Positions 8,204 to 17,763 are shown, numbered from the stretch's first letter. The stretch: 64,000 nt of DNA from JANOXC01 sp031418215 (GCA_031418215.1 JANOXC010000154.1:5703-69702); one strand, 5' to 3'. Notes: generated from the letters alone by a model not told the origin. A program made the numbers and translations.

Positions 8204-9634
8204 ATGAGAAGGGCAATCCTGATTTCGACATTTGCAATACTTACAAATATTGCAACAATAAGTGCTCAAAATGTAAACATCCCAGATGCTAATTTCAAAG
8301 CAGCCTTGGTTTCAAACGCTGGTATTAATACTAATGGCGATGCCCAAATACAGGTCTCAGAAGCCGTTGCTTACACAGGGGGAATAAATGTTTCTAGCAT
8401 GAATATTAATTCACTTACAGGTATTGAAGCTTTTACAGCTCTTACTACATTGAATTGTGACACTAATCAATTAACGAGCTTGAATATTTTTTTTAATACG
8501 GCCCTTAGCAATTTGGATTGTTCCTATAATCAATTAACGAATTTGAGTGTTTCCTACAATACGGCCCTTACCTATTTGGATTGTTCCCGTAATTATTTAA
8601 CGGTTTTGAGTGTTTCTTACAATACGGCCCTTACTTATTTGGATTGTTCTCGTAATAATTTAACAGGGTTGAATGTTTCTTACAATCCGGCTCTTACTTA
8701 TTTGGATTGTTCCGATAATAATTTAACGAGTTTGGGAGTTTCTGTCAATACGGCTCTTGCTTATTTGGATTGTTCTAATAACAATTTAACAAGTTTGAAT
8801 GTATCGGTCAATACGGCTCTTACTTATTTGAATTCTTCCAATAATAATTTAACGAGTTTGAATGTTTCATCCAATACCGCTCTTACCAGTCTGTATTGTT
8901 GGGATAATCAATTATCAATTTTAAATGTTTCTACAAATGCGAATCTTACGACTTTAATGTGTTCAAGTAATCAATTAACAAGTTTGAGTGTTTCTACAAA
9001 TACAGCCCTTACTAATTTAAATTGTTCAAGTAATCAATTATCAAGCTTGAATGTTTCTGCCAATGCGGCACTTACTGTTTTAAATTGTATCTTTAATCAA
9101 TTAACAAGTTTGAATGTTACTACCAATACGGCTCTTATTTTTTTAAATTGTTCCTTTAATAAAATACCGAGTTTGGATGTTTCTGCAAATACGTCTCTTA
9201 CAACTTTGTATTGTGGAGGTAATCAATTAACGAGTTTGAATATGCATAATAGTAACACTAATAATCTTGTTAATTTTAACTCCATAAATAACCCCAGTTT
9301 AACTTGTATACAGGTGGGTGATACCGCATATATGAACACCAATTGGCCAAATGCAAAAGATTCATGGGCAAGTTATAGTGTAAATTGCAATGTAAGTATT
9401 TCCAATTCCGCTTTTAAAAAGGCTATAATTGCATACCCTAATCCCACAACAGGAGTAATTAATTTATCAGATTTCTATAATGCAAACCTCACAGACATTA
9501 CTGGTAAAATAATTCTTGAAAAACAAAAAGTAAATACATTGGATATTGCTGATGAACCAGAAGGTATATATTTCATTTCGCTTCGCGGGAGTATGGGAGA
9601 ATTAATTCAACGAAGTAAAGTGATCAAAGAATAA
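8204..9634 (+). CDS. Secreted leucine-rich-repeat protein with T9SS sorting domain
   Basis: Predicted surface or secreted protein of 476 residues. Signal peptide at residues 1-21 ending in SAQ, so the mature protein would start with Gln. The stretch IPDANFKAALV with a following INTNGDAQIQ is the usual lead-in of Bacteroidota LRR proteins. Residues 77-349 are 13 exact-length 21-residue repeats of the type NTALTYLDCSNNNLTSLNVS. The last 80 or so residues (from about AYPNPTTGVINL) form a type A T9SS C-terminal sorting domain. Outer-membrane passage through T9SS and attachment to the surface are inferred from family knowledge; the ligand is unknown. No partner gene is obvious next to it. Confidence 0.92.
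   Translation: MRRAILISTFAILTNIATISAQNVNIPDANFKAALVSNAGINTNGDAQIQVSEAVAYTGGINVSSMNINSLTGIEAFTALTTLNCDTNQLTSLNIFFNTALSNLDCSYNQLTNLSVSYNTALTYLDCSRNYLTVLSVSYNTALTYLDCSRNNLTGLNVSYNPALTYLDCSDNNLTSLGVSVNTALAYLDCSNNNLTSLNVSVNTALTYLNSSNNNLTSLNVSSNTALTSLYCWDNQLSILNVSTNANLTTLMCSSNQLTSLSVSTNTALTNLNCSSNQLSSLNVSANAALTVLNCIFNQLTSLNVTTNTALIFLNCSFNKIPSLDVSANTSLTTLYCGGNQLTSLNMHNSNTNNLVNFNSINNPSLTCIQVGDTAYMNTNWPNAKDSWASYSVNCNVSISNSAFKKAIIAYPNPTTGVINLSDFYNANLTDITGKIILEKQKVNTLDIADEPEGIYFISLRGSMGELIQRSKVIKE
8432..9250 (+). repeat. 13 tandem 63-bp units encoding LRRs
   Basis: Thirteen back-to-back 63-bp units without any indel, each coding one 21-residue leucine-rich repeat. Neighbouring units near the 5' end (about 8495-8872) are much more alike at the DNA level than distant ones, which points to recent local duplication and makes copy-number change by recombination or slippage possible. 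Confidence 0.9.
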
Positions 9635-9741
9635 CAGGACATAACAGCGCCTGAAAACAATCGTCGGTTCTGCAGTAAATAAAATTGCCCCGTTTCTGCC
9701 TGCATCAAATGTTGTCATTTAATGGCAAAAAAAACAATGTC

Positions 9742-10164
9742 ATGTTAGAACTTAAGGATTTCCCGAAGCATTTAAAAACAATTAAAAAAGAAGATTGGGA
9801 TAAACTCTTTGCCTTTATTACGAGACTGGAAGGAACAACAAGTTTCAGTAAAGTTGTAATAGGAGAAAAAAATGCTGACGGTTCCTTCGATTTTCCTCAC
9901 ATTGAAAACGCTCCACTTGCTTCAGAACTTGTTGATTTATTATATAAAATGAAATTGGCGCCTGTCTTTGATTATATGGATTGGAAAGAAGGACAAGAAA
10001 TACTAAAAAACAATTCTTTTGAAAACCTAGATGCAATAACCGTGTGTAAATTTTTTACTGTAATGTTAAGGAGTGAAAGGTTTATAGAGGGTTTTATCGC
10101 AGGTTGGTTGTCAGAAGGAATTGTTTTGAAATTGCTGAAAAGACTAAAAGAAATAGTTGTCTGA
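9742..10164 (+). CDS. DUF6508-like hypothetical protein
   Basis: A 140-residue soluble protein with no signal peptide. The pattern WDKLFAFITRLEGTTSF, then a middle part ending in LAPVFDYMDWKEG, and a C-terminal helix with FFTVMLRSERFIEGF resembles the family annotated DUF6508, whose function is not known. The ATG at 9742 is preferred over a TTG at 9685 because conserved-looking sequence begins right after it. It stands alone between the LRR gene and a hairpin-rich gap. Confidence 0.65.
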   Translation: MLELKDFPKHLKTIKKEDWDKLFAFITRLEGTTSFSKVVIGEKNADGSFDFPHIENAPLASELVDLLYKMKLAPVFDYMDWKEGQEILKNNSFENLDAITVCKFFTVMLRSERFIEGFIAGWLSEGIVLKLLKRLKEIVV

Positions 10165-10205
10165 ACTGTGATTTATTAGCTTAAATTGATTAAATGGATT
10201 TGTCG

Positions 10206-10316
10206 CTTCAGAGTCTTCGTAAGGGACTCTGAAGAAAATTATTAAATGGAGATTAATCGCTACTCAATCGAGATTTTAATTCATTAGCGTCTCCCGGAAA
10301 TGGGGCGAATCTGATG
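10206..10316. repeat. Hairpin of the CTTCAG family plus a degenerate copy
   Basis: 10206-10234 is a perfect 10-bp stem (CTTCAGAGTC with GACTCTGAAG) around a 9-base loop. At 10282-10316 lies a decayed relative (CATTAGCGTC-TCCCGGAAATGGGG-CGAATCTGATG) whose centre is the same as in the good copy at 10695-10729. They fill the gap between two small genes. Confidence 0.7.
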
Positions 10317-10347
10317 GAACAAAAAATACTTTCTTAAAATTATTACC

Positions 10348-10656
10348 ATGTCTGAAGTTGACAATACAAACGCCATCATACGCAAATTTGAACCCATGCT
10401 TCAAAACTTATCTATGCCTGAGCTTACCATTCTAAGCAAAATGGTTGTAGAGCGGATACGGATAATATATAAAGCCGGCGCATTGGTATCTATGGCAAAA
10501 TTTAATGTTGGCGACCGTGTTTCAGGGGATGGCAGTGATGGAATTGTTCGCATAGGAATTATTATGAGGTTGAATCACAAAACAGCTTCAATTAAAATCG
10601 ATAACGAAGGGCATTGGAATGTATCCCCACAATTGTTGCGTAAGGAGAATGGATAG
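10348..10656 (+). CDS. Hypothetical protein with SH3/KOW-like C-terminus
   Basis: A 102-residue protein. The N-terminal 45 residues are helical and contain LSMPELTILSKMVVERIRII; the second half (FNVGDRVSGDG, then GIIMRLNHKTASI) looks like a small beta-barrel of the SH3/KOW type, as found in nucleic-acid or ribosome-associated proteins. No family is recognised with certainty. It is flanked on both sides by CTTCAG/CATCAG hairpins and so is probably its own transcription unit. Confidence 0.65.
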   Translation: MSEVDNTNAIIRKFEPMLQNLSMPELTILSKMVVERIRIIYKAGALVSMAKFNVGDRVSGDGSDGIVRIGIIMRLNHKTASIKIDNEGHWNVSPQLLRKENG

Positions 10657-10694
10657 ATCAGGTAAATCCCAATTCATAAAGTGTTCTCCTTTTG

Positions 10695-10729
10695 CATCAG
10701 TGTCCCCCGGAAATGGGGAGACACTGATG
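10695..10729. repeat. CATCAGTGTC hairpin
   Basis: CATCAGTGTC at 10695 pairs with GACACTGATG ending at 10729, with CCCC/GGGG continuing the stem inside and a GGAAAT-type loop. It is a close relative of the hairpins at 4535 and 4652. It lies 39 bp after the previous gene on + and just beyond the end of lepA on -, so it may end both transcripts. Confidence 0.7.
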
Positions 10730-10840
10730 GGACGAGATATCTGAACTATGATTTCAGGGATTAAAGTGTTTACTATGATGTAGCTTTTTCAATCAGTTAA
10801 ATCATGTAAATCAAAAAAATCCTGGTTCAGACAATTTTTT

Positions 10841-12631
10841 TTATGAGTCCAGCTTCAACACCGCTAAAAATGCCTGTTGTGGTATTTCAACATTACCAAC
10901 CTGGCGCATGCGTTTCTTTCCTGCTTTTTGTTTCTCTAACAGTTTTCTTTTTCTTGAAATATCACCACCATAACATTTTGCAGTAACATCTTTACGCATC
11001 GCTTTCACTGTTTCGCGTGCAATAATTTTTGATCCGATGGAAGCCTGAATAATAATTTCAAATTGCTGACGTGTAATCAACTCTTTTAATTTCTCGCAGA
11101 TCTTGCGTCCAAAATCATGCGCATGTGAACGGTGAATCAAAGCAGACAATGCATCAACGGGCTCTCCATTCAAACGAATGTCAAGTCGAATTAAATCAGA
11201 AGCCTGATAACCGATCTGGTGATAATCAAATGATGCATACCCTTTAGAAATCGTTTTGAGTTTGTCATAAAAATCAAAAACAATTTCTGCCATTGGCATC
11301 TTAAATGTTAACTCGACGCGATCGGTTGTGAGGTAACTTTGATTTAATATTTCACCACGTTTGGTAATGCAAAGCGTCATGATGGAGCCAATATATTCCG
11401 ACTTGGTAATGACAACTGCTTTAATATACGGCTCTTCAATTCTGTCAAGTTGTGATGGATCAGGAAAATCACTGGGATTATTAACGGTTAATTCCGTTCC
11501 ATTGGTAAGGTAAGCAGTATAAGAAACGTTGGGAACAGTGGTAATCACTGTCATGTTAAACTCCCGCTCCAGTCTTTCCTGGATAATTTCCATGTGCAAC
11601 ATCCCAAGAAATCCACATCGGAAACCAAAACCCAATGCTGCCGATGACTCCGGTTCAAAAACCAAAGAGGCATCATTGAGCTGTAATTTTTCAATGGAGT
11701 TTCTTAACTCTTCATACTCATCGGTATCAACAGGGTAGATCCCCGCAAAAACCATTGGCTTCACATCTTCAAAACCACTGATGGCTTCAGCACATGGACG
11801 TTCTTTATGGGTAAGCGTGTCACCAACTTTAACTTCTTTGGCTTCTTTAATACCTGAAATAATATATCCAACATCTCCGGCCTTCACAACATCGCGCGGT
11901 GACTTCTGTAATTTCAAAATACCCACCTCGTCAGCGAAATATTCTTTTTCAGTAGCCATAAACCGAACATGGTCACCTTTACGGATTTCACCGTCCATTA
12001 CCCTGAAATAAGCAATAATACCACGAAAACTATTAAAAACAGAATCAAAAATAAGGGCCTTGAATGGGGCAGAAACATCACCTTTCGGGGCCGGCACTCT
12101 TTCTACAATTGCCCGTAAAATATCATGAACCCCTAAACCGGTTTTACCACTTGCCGGAATAATTTCTTCGCGGCGGCAACCGATCAAATCAACTATCTGG
12201 TCTTTAACCAACTCAGGTTCAGCACTTGGCAAATCTATTTTATTCAAAACAGGAATAATTAACAGATTATTCTCCAAAGCCAGGTAAAGATTTGAAATCG
12301 TTTGTGCCTGTATTCCCTGAGCAGCATCTACAATTAACAAAGCCCCTTCACAAGCAGCGATAGATCTTGACACTTCATAGGAAAAGTCAACATGGCCAGG
12401 GGTATCAATGAGGTTTAGGATATACGGTATGCCATCCTGCTCATATTCCATCTGAATGGCGTGACTTTTAATGGTAATTCCCCGTTCACGCTCAATATCC
12501 ATATCATCCAATACCTGCGCTTGCGCGTCTTTTTTGGAAACAGTATTGGTATATTCCAATAAACGATCGGCCAGGGTGCTTTTTCCGTGGTCAATATGAG
12601 CAATGATGCAGAAATTACGTATGTTTTTCAT
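10841..12631 (-). CDS. lepA: Elongation factor 4 (back-translocating GTPase)
   Basis: Ribosome-associated GTPase that can reverse translocation and is linked to ribosome assembly and stress. The 596-residue length is standard. GTPase motifs are visible: AHIDHGKSTLADRLL near the N-terminus, DTPGHVDF, and NKIDLP. The LepA-specific C-terminal domain with LLEKQKAGKKRMR and the ending AFLAVLKLD is present, which separates it from EF-G. The ATG at 12631 places the first motif at residue 10. It is a single gene with repeats on both sides. Confidence 0.97.
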   Translation of the reverse strand: MKNIRNFCIIAHIDHGKSTLADRLLEYTNTVSKKDAQAQVLDDMDIERERGITIKSHAIQMEYEQDGIPYILNLIDTPGHVDFSYEVSRSIAACEGALLIVDAAQGIQAQTISNLYLALENNLLIIPVLNKIDLPSAEPELVKDQIVDLIGCRREEIIPASGKTGLGVHDILRAIVERVPAPKGDVSAPFKALIFDSVFNSFRGIIAYFRVMDGEIRKGDHVRFMATEKEYFADEVGILKLQKSPRDVVKAGDVGYIISGIKEAKEVKVGDTLTHKERPCAEAISGFEDVKPMVFAGIYPVDTDEYEELRNSIEKLQLNDASLVFEPESSAALGFGFRCGFLGMLHMEIIQERLEREFNMTVITTVPNVSYTAYLTNGTELTVNNPSDFPDPSQLDRIEEPYIKAVVITKSEYIGSIMTLCITKRGEILNQSYLTTDRVELTFKMPMAEIVFDFYDKLKTISKGYASFDYHQIGYQASDLIRLDIRLNGEPVDALSALIHRSHAHDFGRKICEKLKELITRQQFEIIIQASIGSKIIARETVKAMRKDVTAKCYGGDISRKRKLLEKQKAGKKRMRQVGNVEIPQQAFLAVLKLDS

Positions 12632-12700
12632 CCGGGGGCGCGAAGATAGGGATAAGAAGAGTATGATTTACTGTTTCTGTTTGAGGATATTCTCCTATCA

Positions 12701-12810
12701 ATCAACGAATACGAATAAAATCGAATTTACGAATAGGGGATTCAGAGAGGAATATTCTCCTTCTATTTAAAATCTAATTCGTAATCTCGTAGAGATTCGT
12801 ATTCGTTGAT
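12701..12810. repeat. 110-bp inverted-repeat element (copy A)
   Basis: Bounded by perfect 16-bp inverted ends, ATCAACGAATACGAAT (12701-12716) and its complement (12795-12810). A second, sub-terminal pair (CGAATTTACGAATAG against CTAATTCGTAATCTCG) lies inside. It has no coding capacity. A second copy is at 25096-25220. It separates lepA from the ECF sigma gene, which are divergent. Confidence 0.8.
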
Positions 12811-12869
12811 GAAAATTTTTTTAGGGTGATGCAACCCTTTTTCGTAAACTTACATCTTGGTATTTGTGA

Positions 12870-13466
12870 ATGATGTTACAATCCGAAGAACGATTAATTG
12901 AAGGATGCTGCAAGGGAGACAAACTTGCTCAACGGAATCTGTATGAAATCTATTCCCGCAAAATGTTTGGCGTCTGCCTTAGATATTGTAACAACAGAGA
13001 GGAAGCAGAAGAAGTATTACAGGAAGGGCTCTTAAAGGTGTTTAATAAAATTGGCGACTTCAAAAAAGAAGGCCCTCTGGAAAGCTGGATTAAAAAGATC
13101 ATCATTAATACAGCCTTAGATTTATACAGACGGAATAAAAACCGGCAATTAGAAACTGAGTGGCAGGAGAACATTAATGAAAGCGTTGAACCTCTTATAG
13201 AATTAAAAGCAAAAGAATTGTTACAAATCATCCAAACACTGCCCATTGGTTTTCGTACCGTCTTTAACCTTTATGCAATTGAAGGATATAACCATGCTGA
13301 AATTGGCAACCTGTTGAGTATCAGTGAAGGAACAAGTAAATCGCAATACTCTCGAGCAAGGCAACACCTTATTAAACTCATTGAAAAGGAAAAAAAAGCG
13401 GGAGATGTTATTAGTGAGCCGGTCAATAATTTTAATATTAAATCAATACCCTTGAATATCAGCTGA
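12870..13466 (+). CDS. ECF-type RNA polymerase sigma factor
   Basis: Sigma-70 family protein of 198 residues. Region 2 covers about residues 10-80 (RNLYEIYSRKMFGVCLRYC, EEAEEVLQEGLLKVF, GPLESWIKKIIINTALD) and region 4 about residues 110-165 (LPIGFRTVFNLYAIEGYNHA followed by an HTH with SISEGTSKSQYSRAR). Regions 1 and 3 are missing, as is normal for the extracytoplasmic group. A second ATG follows the first directly, so the true start could be 3 bases later. Its stop shares one base with the start of the membrane protein downstream, so the two are very likely translated together and work as a regulator pair. Confidence 0.93.
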   Translation: MMLQSEERLIEGCCKGDKLAQRNLYEIYSRKMFGVCLRYCNNREEAEEVLQEGLLKVFNKIGDFKKEGPLESWIKKIIINTALDLYRRNKNRQLETEWQENINESVEPLIELKAKELLQIIQTLPIGFRTVFNLYAIEGYNHAEIGNLLSISEGTSKSQYSRARQHLIKLIEKEKKAGDVISEPVNNFNIKSIPLNIS

Positions 13467-14551
13467 TGGACCTGGAAAAACTAGTTAAGACGTCGTTTGA
13501 GCAATTTGAGCCGGAAGTAAACCCTTCCGTTTGGCAGCGTCTTGAACAAAATTTAAATACCCCTTCAACATCAGCTGATCCTTCAGGTACTTCTTCCATT
13601 ACAGGTAAAACAGCATTAAAAACCATCTTGGGCAATACCAATCCTTGGTTTTGGGTGGCAGGAATTATCAGCACAGCTGCAATTGTAATGGTAATTGTGA
13701 CTACTTCCCCAAAGAAAAACACAGTTGTTCCTGTTATAGCACCTACGACCATTAACGATATTGCTGTTGATAAAGCGCTGGATAATTCGAACGTAATACA
13801 ATCTGAAAATAATGTGATTTCAGTTCAAGAGTCCCCGAAAAATGAGGTTGCTTTTAATAAAGAGGAAAGCAAAAAGTTTACTGCTGAGAAAACAGCAATT
13901 GAGCACCATAGTGAGTCGCCGGTTACTGCTTCAAGCAATCAGAACAAGAGCAGTGAGGCTTCATCAACAAAAGCCCCACCCTCCACTCCTCAAAAAGTAA
14001 ATGAGCAGGCCTCTGAAAACGCTCCTGTAAATCAATCTGCTAATACTAATAAGCCTGTAGCAACCATTGAATCTGTTATCATTATTAATTCGCAGGTTGG
14101 ATTTGCTCCTTTAAAAATAGTAGCCTTATTAAACAAAGAAGATGCTAAAGGCAATTGGGACTTTGGCGATGGTCAAACAAGCACCGGCTCGAATAGCATT
14201 ACCCATAATTTCACCAAACCAGGCACTTACAAGCTCTTATGTACAGTTGGTGAAAAAACCATTGAGAAAACCATTGAAGTAATTGGCTCAGTAAGCACTG
14301 CATTTACTCCCAATGGCGATGGCGTTAACGATGAATTTTATGTTGAAAGCAGTCAATTACTGGAATTATCGGTTAAAATTTTAGATCGGTCGGGAAGAGT
14401 GGTTTTTGAAATCACGCAACCCGGCCAGCATTGGGACGGAAAGGATGAGAACGGGGAAAACCTGACTTCCGGAACCTATTTTTACAATATATTTGCCCGC
14501 TCCGATAATGGGCAAATCAACCAAAAAGGAACTATAAGCATATTTAGATAA
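13466..14551 (+). CDS. Anti-sigma-like membrane protein with PKD and gliding-motility C-terminal domain
   Basis: 361 residues. The first 60 are cytoplasm-like (LEKLVKTSFEQFEPEVNP, PSVWQRLEQNL), followed by one membrane segment at about 61-80 (WFWVAGIISTAAIVMVIV). A Ser/Asn/Glu-rich linker of about 115 residues leads to a PKD-like domain (NWDFGDGQTS) and then a CHU_C-type domain starting at FTPNGDGVNDEF and ending FYNIFARSDNG plus a short tail. Position after an ECF sigma gene, one-base overlap and the short N-terminal domain suggest an anti-sigma role, but no known anti-sigma family is recognised. A T9SS type B-like end on a membrane-anchored protein is odd. Confidence 0.8.
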   Translation: MDLEKLVKTSFEQFEPEVNPSVWQRLEQNLNTPSTSADPSGTSSITGKTALKTILGNTNPWFWVAGIISTAAIVMVIVTTSPKKNTVVPVIAPTTINDIAVDKALDNSNVIQSENNVISVQESPKNEVAFNKEESKKFTAEKTAIEHHSESPVTASSNQNKSSEASSTKAPPSTPQKVNEQASENAPVNQSANTNKPVATIESVIIINSQVGFAPLKIVALLNKEDAKGNWDFGDGQTSTGSNSITHNFTKPGTYKLLCTVGEKTIEKTIEVIGSVSTAFTPNGDGVNDEFYVESSQLLELSVKILDRSGRVVFEITQPGQHWDGKDENGENLTSGTYFYNIFARSDNGQINQKGTISIFR

Positions 14552-14559
14552 ATAAACCT

Positions 14560-17500
14560 ATGAAAAAAATAATCACACTCCTCTGCCTTGTATCAACAAT
14601 ACTTGTTAGCAGCATTACCAAGGTCAATGCCTCCCATGCTGTTGGTGCTGACTTAACCTACACCTACGTTAGCGCGAATGTAATCCACATCAAGTTGAGG
14701 TTTTACCGTGATTGCAGCGGTATCCCTGCACCTCTAACTGCAGCTATCGACATCAGCTCTGTTTCCTGTGGCATCATTCAGCCAACGGTGAATTTACCGC
14801 TGATCAGCTCTACACAAATTGTTACTTCCGACTGTATTGATACGTCTCAGGCAACAACCTGCAACGGTGGTCCACGCTATGGTGTGGAAGAATACATTTA
14901 TGAGGGTGACGTTACTTTACCTCAAGGATGTACCGACTGGATATTTGAATTTGAAGAATGTTGCCGCAACACCAATCAAACAATGTCAGGTGGCCCTTAT
15001 TTATATGTAAGTACTTCACTTGATAATCTTAATTACCCAACCAACAGTTCCCCTCAATTCCTTTCTTATCCTGCTACTTCTTTTTGTGTAGGAAATCCTT
15101 TTTACTACAAACAGGAAGCTTTCGATCCCGACGGCGATTCATTGGTTTATTCATTGGTTGATGCACAGACTAACGGTGGCGCATTGGTAAATTATATATT
15201 CCCTTATTCAGGGATATACCCTGTTGCTTCTTCTACCCCAATCACTATTGATCAAACCGGTCAGATATTTTTAACGCCTAGCCAGATCCAGACTGCCGTT
15301 ATGTGTGTACAGGTGGAGGAATACAGAAATGGAATTAAAATCGGTGCTGTTAAGCGTGATATTCAAATCAAGGTAGAATCTCTTTGTGATCCTAACCTGA
15401 TTCCAAAATATGATGCATTGGCTGATTCAGTCGGCGTAAATGTTCCTTGTGGAACTTTTGCCTTCGACGTCCCTTTCAAGCGCGATGTTCAATGCGGCTC
15501 TATTGTAAATGATGATTTTCGTGTGATTAACTCGCTTGGTTTTCCAATTCCAATTATAAGCATTACAGGATATAACTGCGCAGGCGGACTTACCGATTCC
15601 ATTCGTATTGTATTGAGTGAGCCTTTTACCTACGGTAGCAATTACGTATGGACGAAGACAGGATCTGATGGTAACACCATTTTAGGTAAATGTGGTTTTG
15701 GCGCTTTTACTTTTGATACTATTGAATATATTGTAAATGATCCTTCCCCATATCAACTGGTTAGTGACTCAGTTGGTTGTGTGTTGAATAGTTTTACAAC
15801 TGACTTATCTGAGTATGTATATTGTTACAGTGTTGACCAAGATGGATCATCTCTTCAACTGATTGATGCAGGAAACGGCAATAATCCGTTGCCGATTGTA
15901 AGTACCTACACTTATTGCGGTCCTTCAGGCGATAGTTTGTCAAACCAGATATTGATTAATTTTCCAGCTCAGCAAACCCCTGCCGGCCCGTTATATCTTA
16001 TTGTAAAGACAGGTACTGACAATAACACCATTGCTAACAGTTGCGGGCGTTTTCTGAATGTTGGCGATACACTAGCTGTTTATTATATTGATAATGTAAT
16101 TCCAACATCATTGGGTGGGGATTTAGATGCTTGTACAAATAACAATGAGATTCCTGTTGCACTTAATTCCGGTTACACATCTGCCGGTGGATTAACCTTC
16201 CAGTGGTATTTAAATGGAGGTGCAATCAGTGGTGAAACCAATGCAACCTATTCAGCTGCTGCCACAGGTTCTTATAGTGTTATTGTTTCTGCAACAGCTT
16301 TCTGTAAAGGGACTGACACGATTGACATCAATGTTATCAATGTACCGGTTATCGATTTAGGCCCTGCCCTCAGAGATATTTGCCGTGGAGATTCAATTCT
16401 TCTTGACATGGGTGCAGGCAGTACCAATTACCTCTGGTATTATAATCAGCAAAATACTGCAACAGGACAAACATTATATGCTAATTTAGATGGACAGTAT
16501 GTTGGAGCAATTGTAACAGTTGGTCCAAATCCTATCAATCACTTATGTTTCAGTTCTGATACAGTTGTTTTAGTGAATCATGATTATCCGGTACTTGTAT
16601 TAAGTGATCAAACAGTTTGCTCCAGCACATTACCATTTGTAATTGATGCCGGTAATTCAGGTGCTTCTTATCAATGGTCTAACGGTGCTACACAACAAAC
16701 AGTTTCCACTTCTACAGCAGGGCCTTATTCTGTTACCATCACCAATTTCCCAAGCTGTGCTGTTAATGATTCCATGTATTTAACAGTCCTGATTTCTCCA
16801 ACAGCAAATCTTCCTATTGGAATAGCACAGTGTACCAGTGACCCTGCTCCTACATTAGATCCGGGCTTCACAGGTGCACAATCCTATCTCTGGACCGACG
16901 GAAGTGGTGCAACGGTTTCTACTGACTCTGTATTTACTCCTCCTGTAACTGCCGGAACAAATACGTACACGGTGGTAATTACTAACGGACCTTGTACAGC
17001 AACAGATCAAACTGTTTTCACAGTAAATTCAGCTCCTACACTTAATGCATTAGGCACACAAGCAATTTGTGAAATTGACCCTGCTGCAGTTTTGGATGCA
17101 AACTATTCAGGAGCAACGGTAACCTATTTATGGTCCACAGGTGCTACTACTCAAACCATTTCTGCAAGTACAACTAATGATTACATCGTAACTGTTACAG
17201 AAAACGGATGTGTTTCAAAAGACACTGTTACCCTCACGGTTCAACAACAATTAGCTGCTCCAGTTATTGCCTGTGGTGGAGGATCTTCATCTAGTTATTT
17301 ATTTGTTTATACCTGGAATGATATCGTTGGTAATACCGGTTATGAAGTAAGTACTGATAAGACGACCTGGATACCTGCCAACACACCTTCAGGACCTACA
17401 TCACATGGCTCGAATGAAACAGCACCTACTTTCTATGTAAGAACGAAAATGAATGGCGGTTGTCTATTTGGCAAAACAAGTGATCCAATTGCCTGTGCTC

Positions 17501-17763
17501 CTGTGGTTCCAAATATTATCACACCAAACGGTGACGGACAAAATGATGTTTTACTTATTGAAAACATAGGTTTCTATCCGAACAACGTCATGAAGATATT
17601 TAACCGTTGGGGTAAAGAAGTGTACAATGAAGGTGGTTATAACAACACAACCAAGGTGTTCAAAGGCGACAATTTAGCTGAAGGTACTTACTTCTACATC
17701 CTTGAATTAGGAAATGGTACTGATCCTAAGTCAGGAACTTTGACTATTGCAATTGGAAAATAA
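14560..17763 (+). CDS. Large secreted protein with T9SS type B/gliding-motility C-terminal domain
   Basis: 1067 residues, signal peptide ending near VNA before SHAVGADLTYTYV. The N-terminal half (about 25-510) is rich in Cys pairs and beta-strand pattern, with YRDCSGIPAP and a duplicated-looking layout. From about 520 to 900 come several Ig/PKD-like repeats of the type GATVTYLWSTGATTQTIS with CxxD spacing. The end is a CHU_C domain (PNIITPNGDGQNDVL, FNRWGKEVYN, GTYFYILELGNG). It is likely an adhesin-like surface protein exported through T9SS. Only 8 bp separate it from the sigma-linked membrane gene, so it may be part of that operon. Function beyond surface display is unknown. Confidence 0.88.
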   Translation: MKKIITLLCLVSTILVSSITKVNASHAVGADLTYTYVSANVIHIKLRFYRDCSGIPAPLTAAIDISSVSCGIIQPTVNLPLISSTQIVTSDCIDTSQATTCNGGPRYGVEEYIYEGDVTLPQGCTDWIFEFEECCRNTNQTMSGGPYLYVSTSLDNLNYPTNSSPQFLSYPATSFCVGNPFYYKQEAFDPDGDSLVYSLVDAQTNGGALVNYIFPYSGIYPVASSTPITIDQTGQIFLTPSQIQTAVMCVQVEEYRNGIKIGAVKRDIQIKVESLCDPNLIPKYDALADSVGVNVPCGTFAFDVPFKRDVQCGSIVNDDFRVINSLGFPIPIISITGYNCAGGLTDSIRIVLSEPFTYGSNYVWTKTGSDGNTILGKCGFGAFTFDTIEYIVNDPSPYQLVSDSVGCVLNSFTTDLSEYVYCYSVDQDGSSLQLIDAGNGNNPLPIVSTYTYCGPSGDSLSNQILINFPAQQTPAGPLYLIVKTGTDNNTIANSCGRFLNVGDTLAVYYIDNVIPTSLGGDLDACTNNNEIPVALNSGYTSAGGLTFQWYLNGGAISGETNATYSAAATGSYSVIVSATAFCKGTDTIDINVINVPVIDLGPALRDICRGDSILLDMGAGSTNYLWYYNQQNTATGQTLYANLDGQYVGAIVTVGPNPINHLCFSSDTVVLVNHDYPVLVLSDQTVCSSTLPFVIDAGNSGASYQWSNGATQQTVSTSTAGPYSVTITNFPSCAVNDSMYLTVLISPTANLPIGIAQCTSDPAPTLDPGFTGAQSYLWTDGSGATVSTDSVFTPPVTAGTNTYTVVITNGPCTATDQTVFTVNSAPTLNALGTQAICEIDPAAVLDANYSGATVTYLWSTGATTQTISASTTNDYIVTVTENGCVSKDTVTLTVQQQLAAPVIACGGGSSSSYLFVYTWNDIVGNTGYEVSTDKTTWIPANTPSGPTSHGSNETAPTFYVRTKMNGGCLFGKTSDPIACAPVVPNIITPNGDGQNDVLLIENIGFYPNNVMKIFNRWGKEVYNEGGYNNTTKVFKGDNLAEGTYFYILELGNGTDPKSGTLTIAIGK

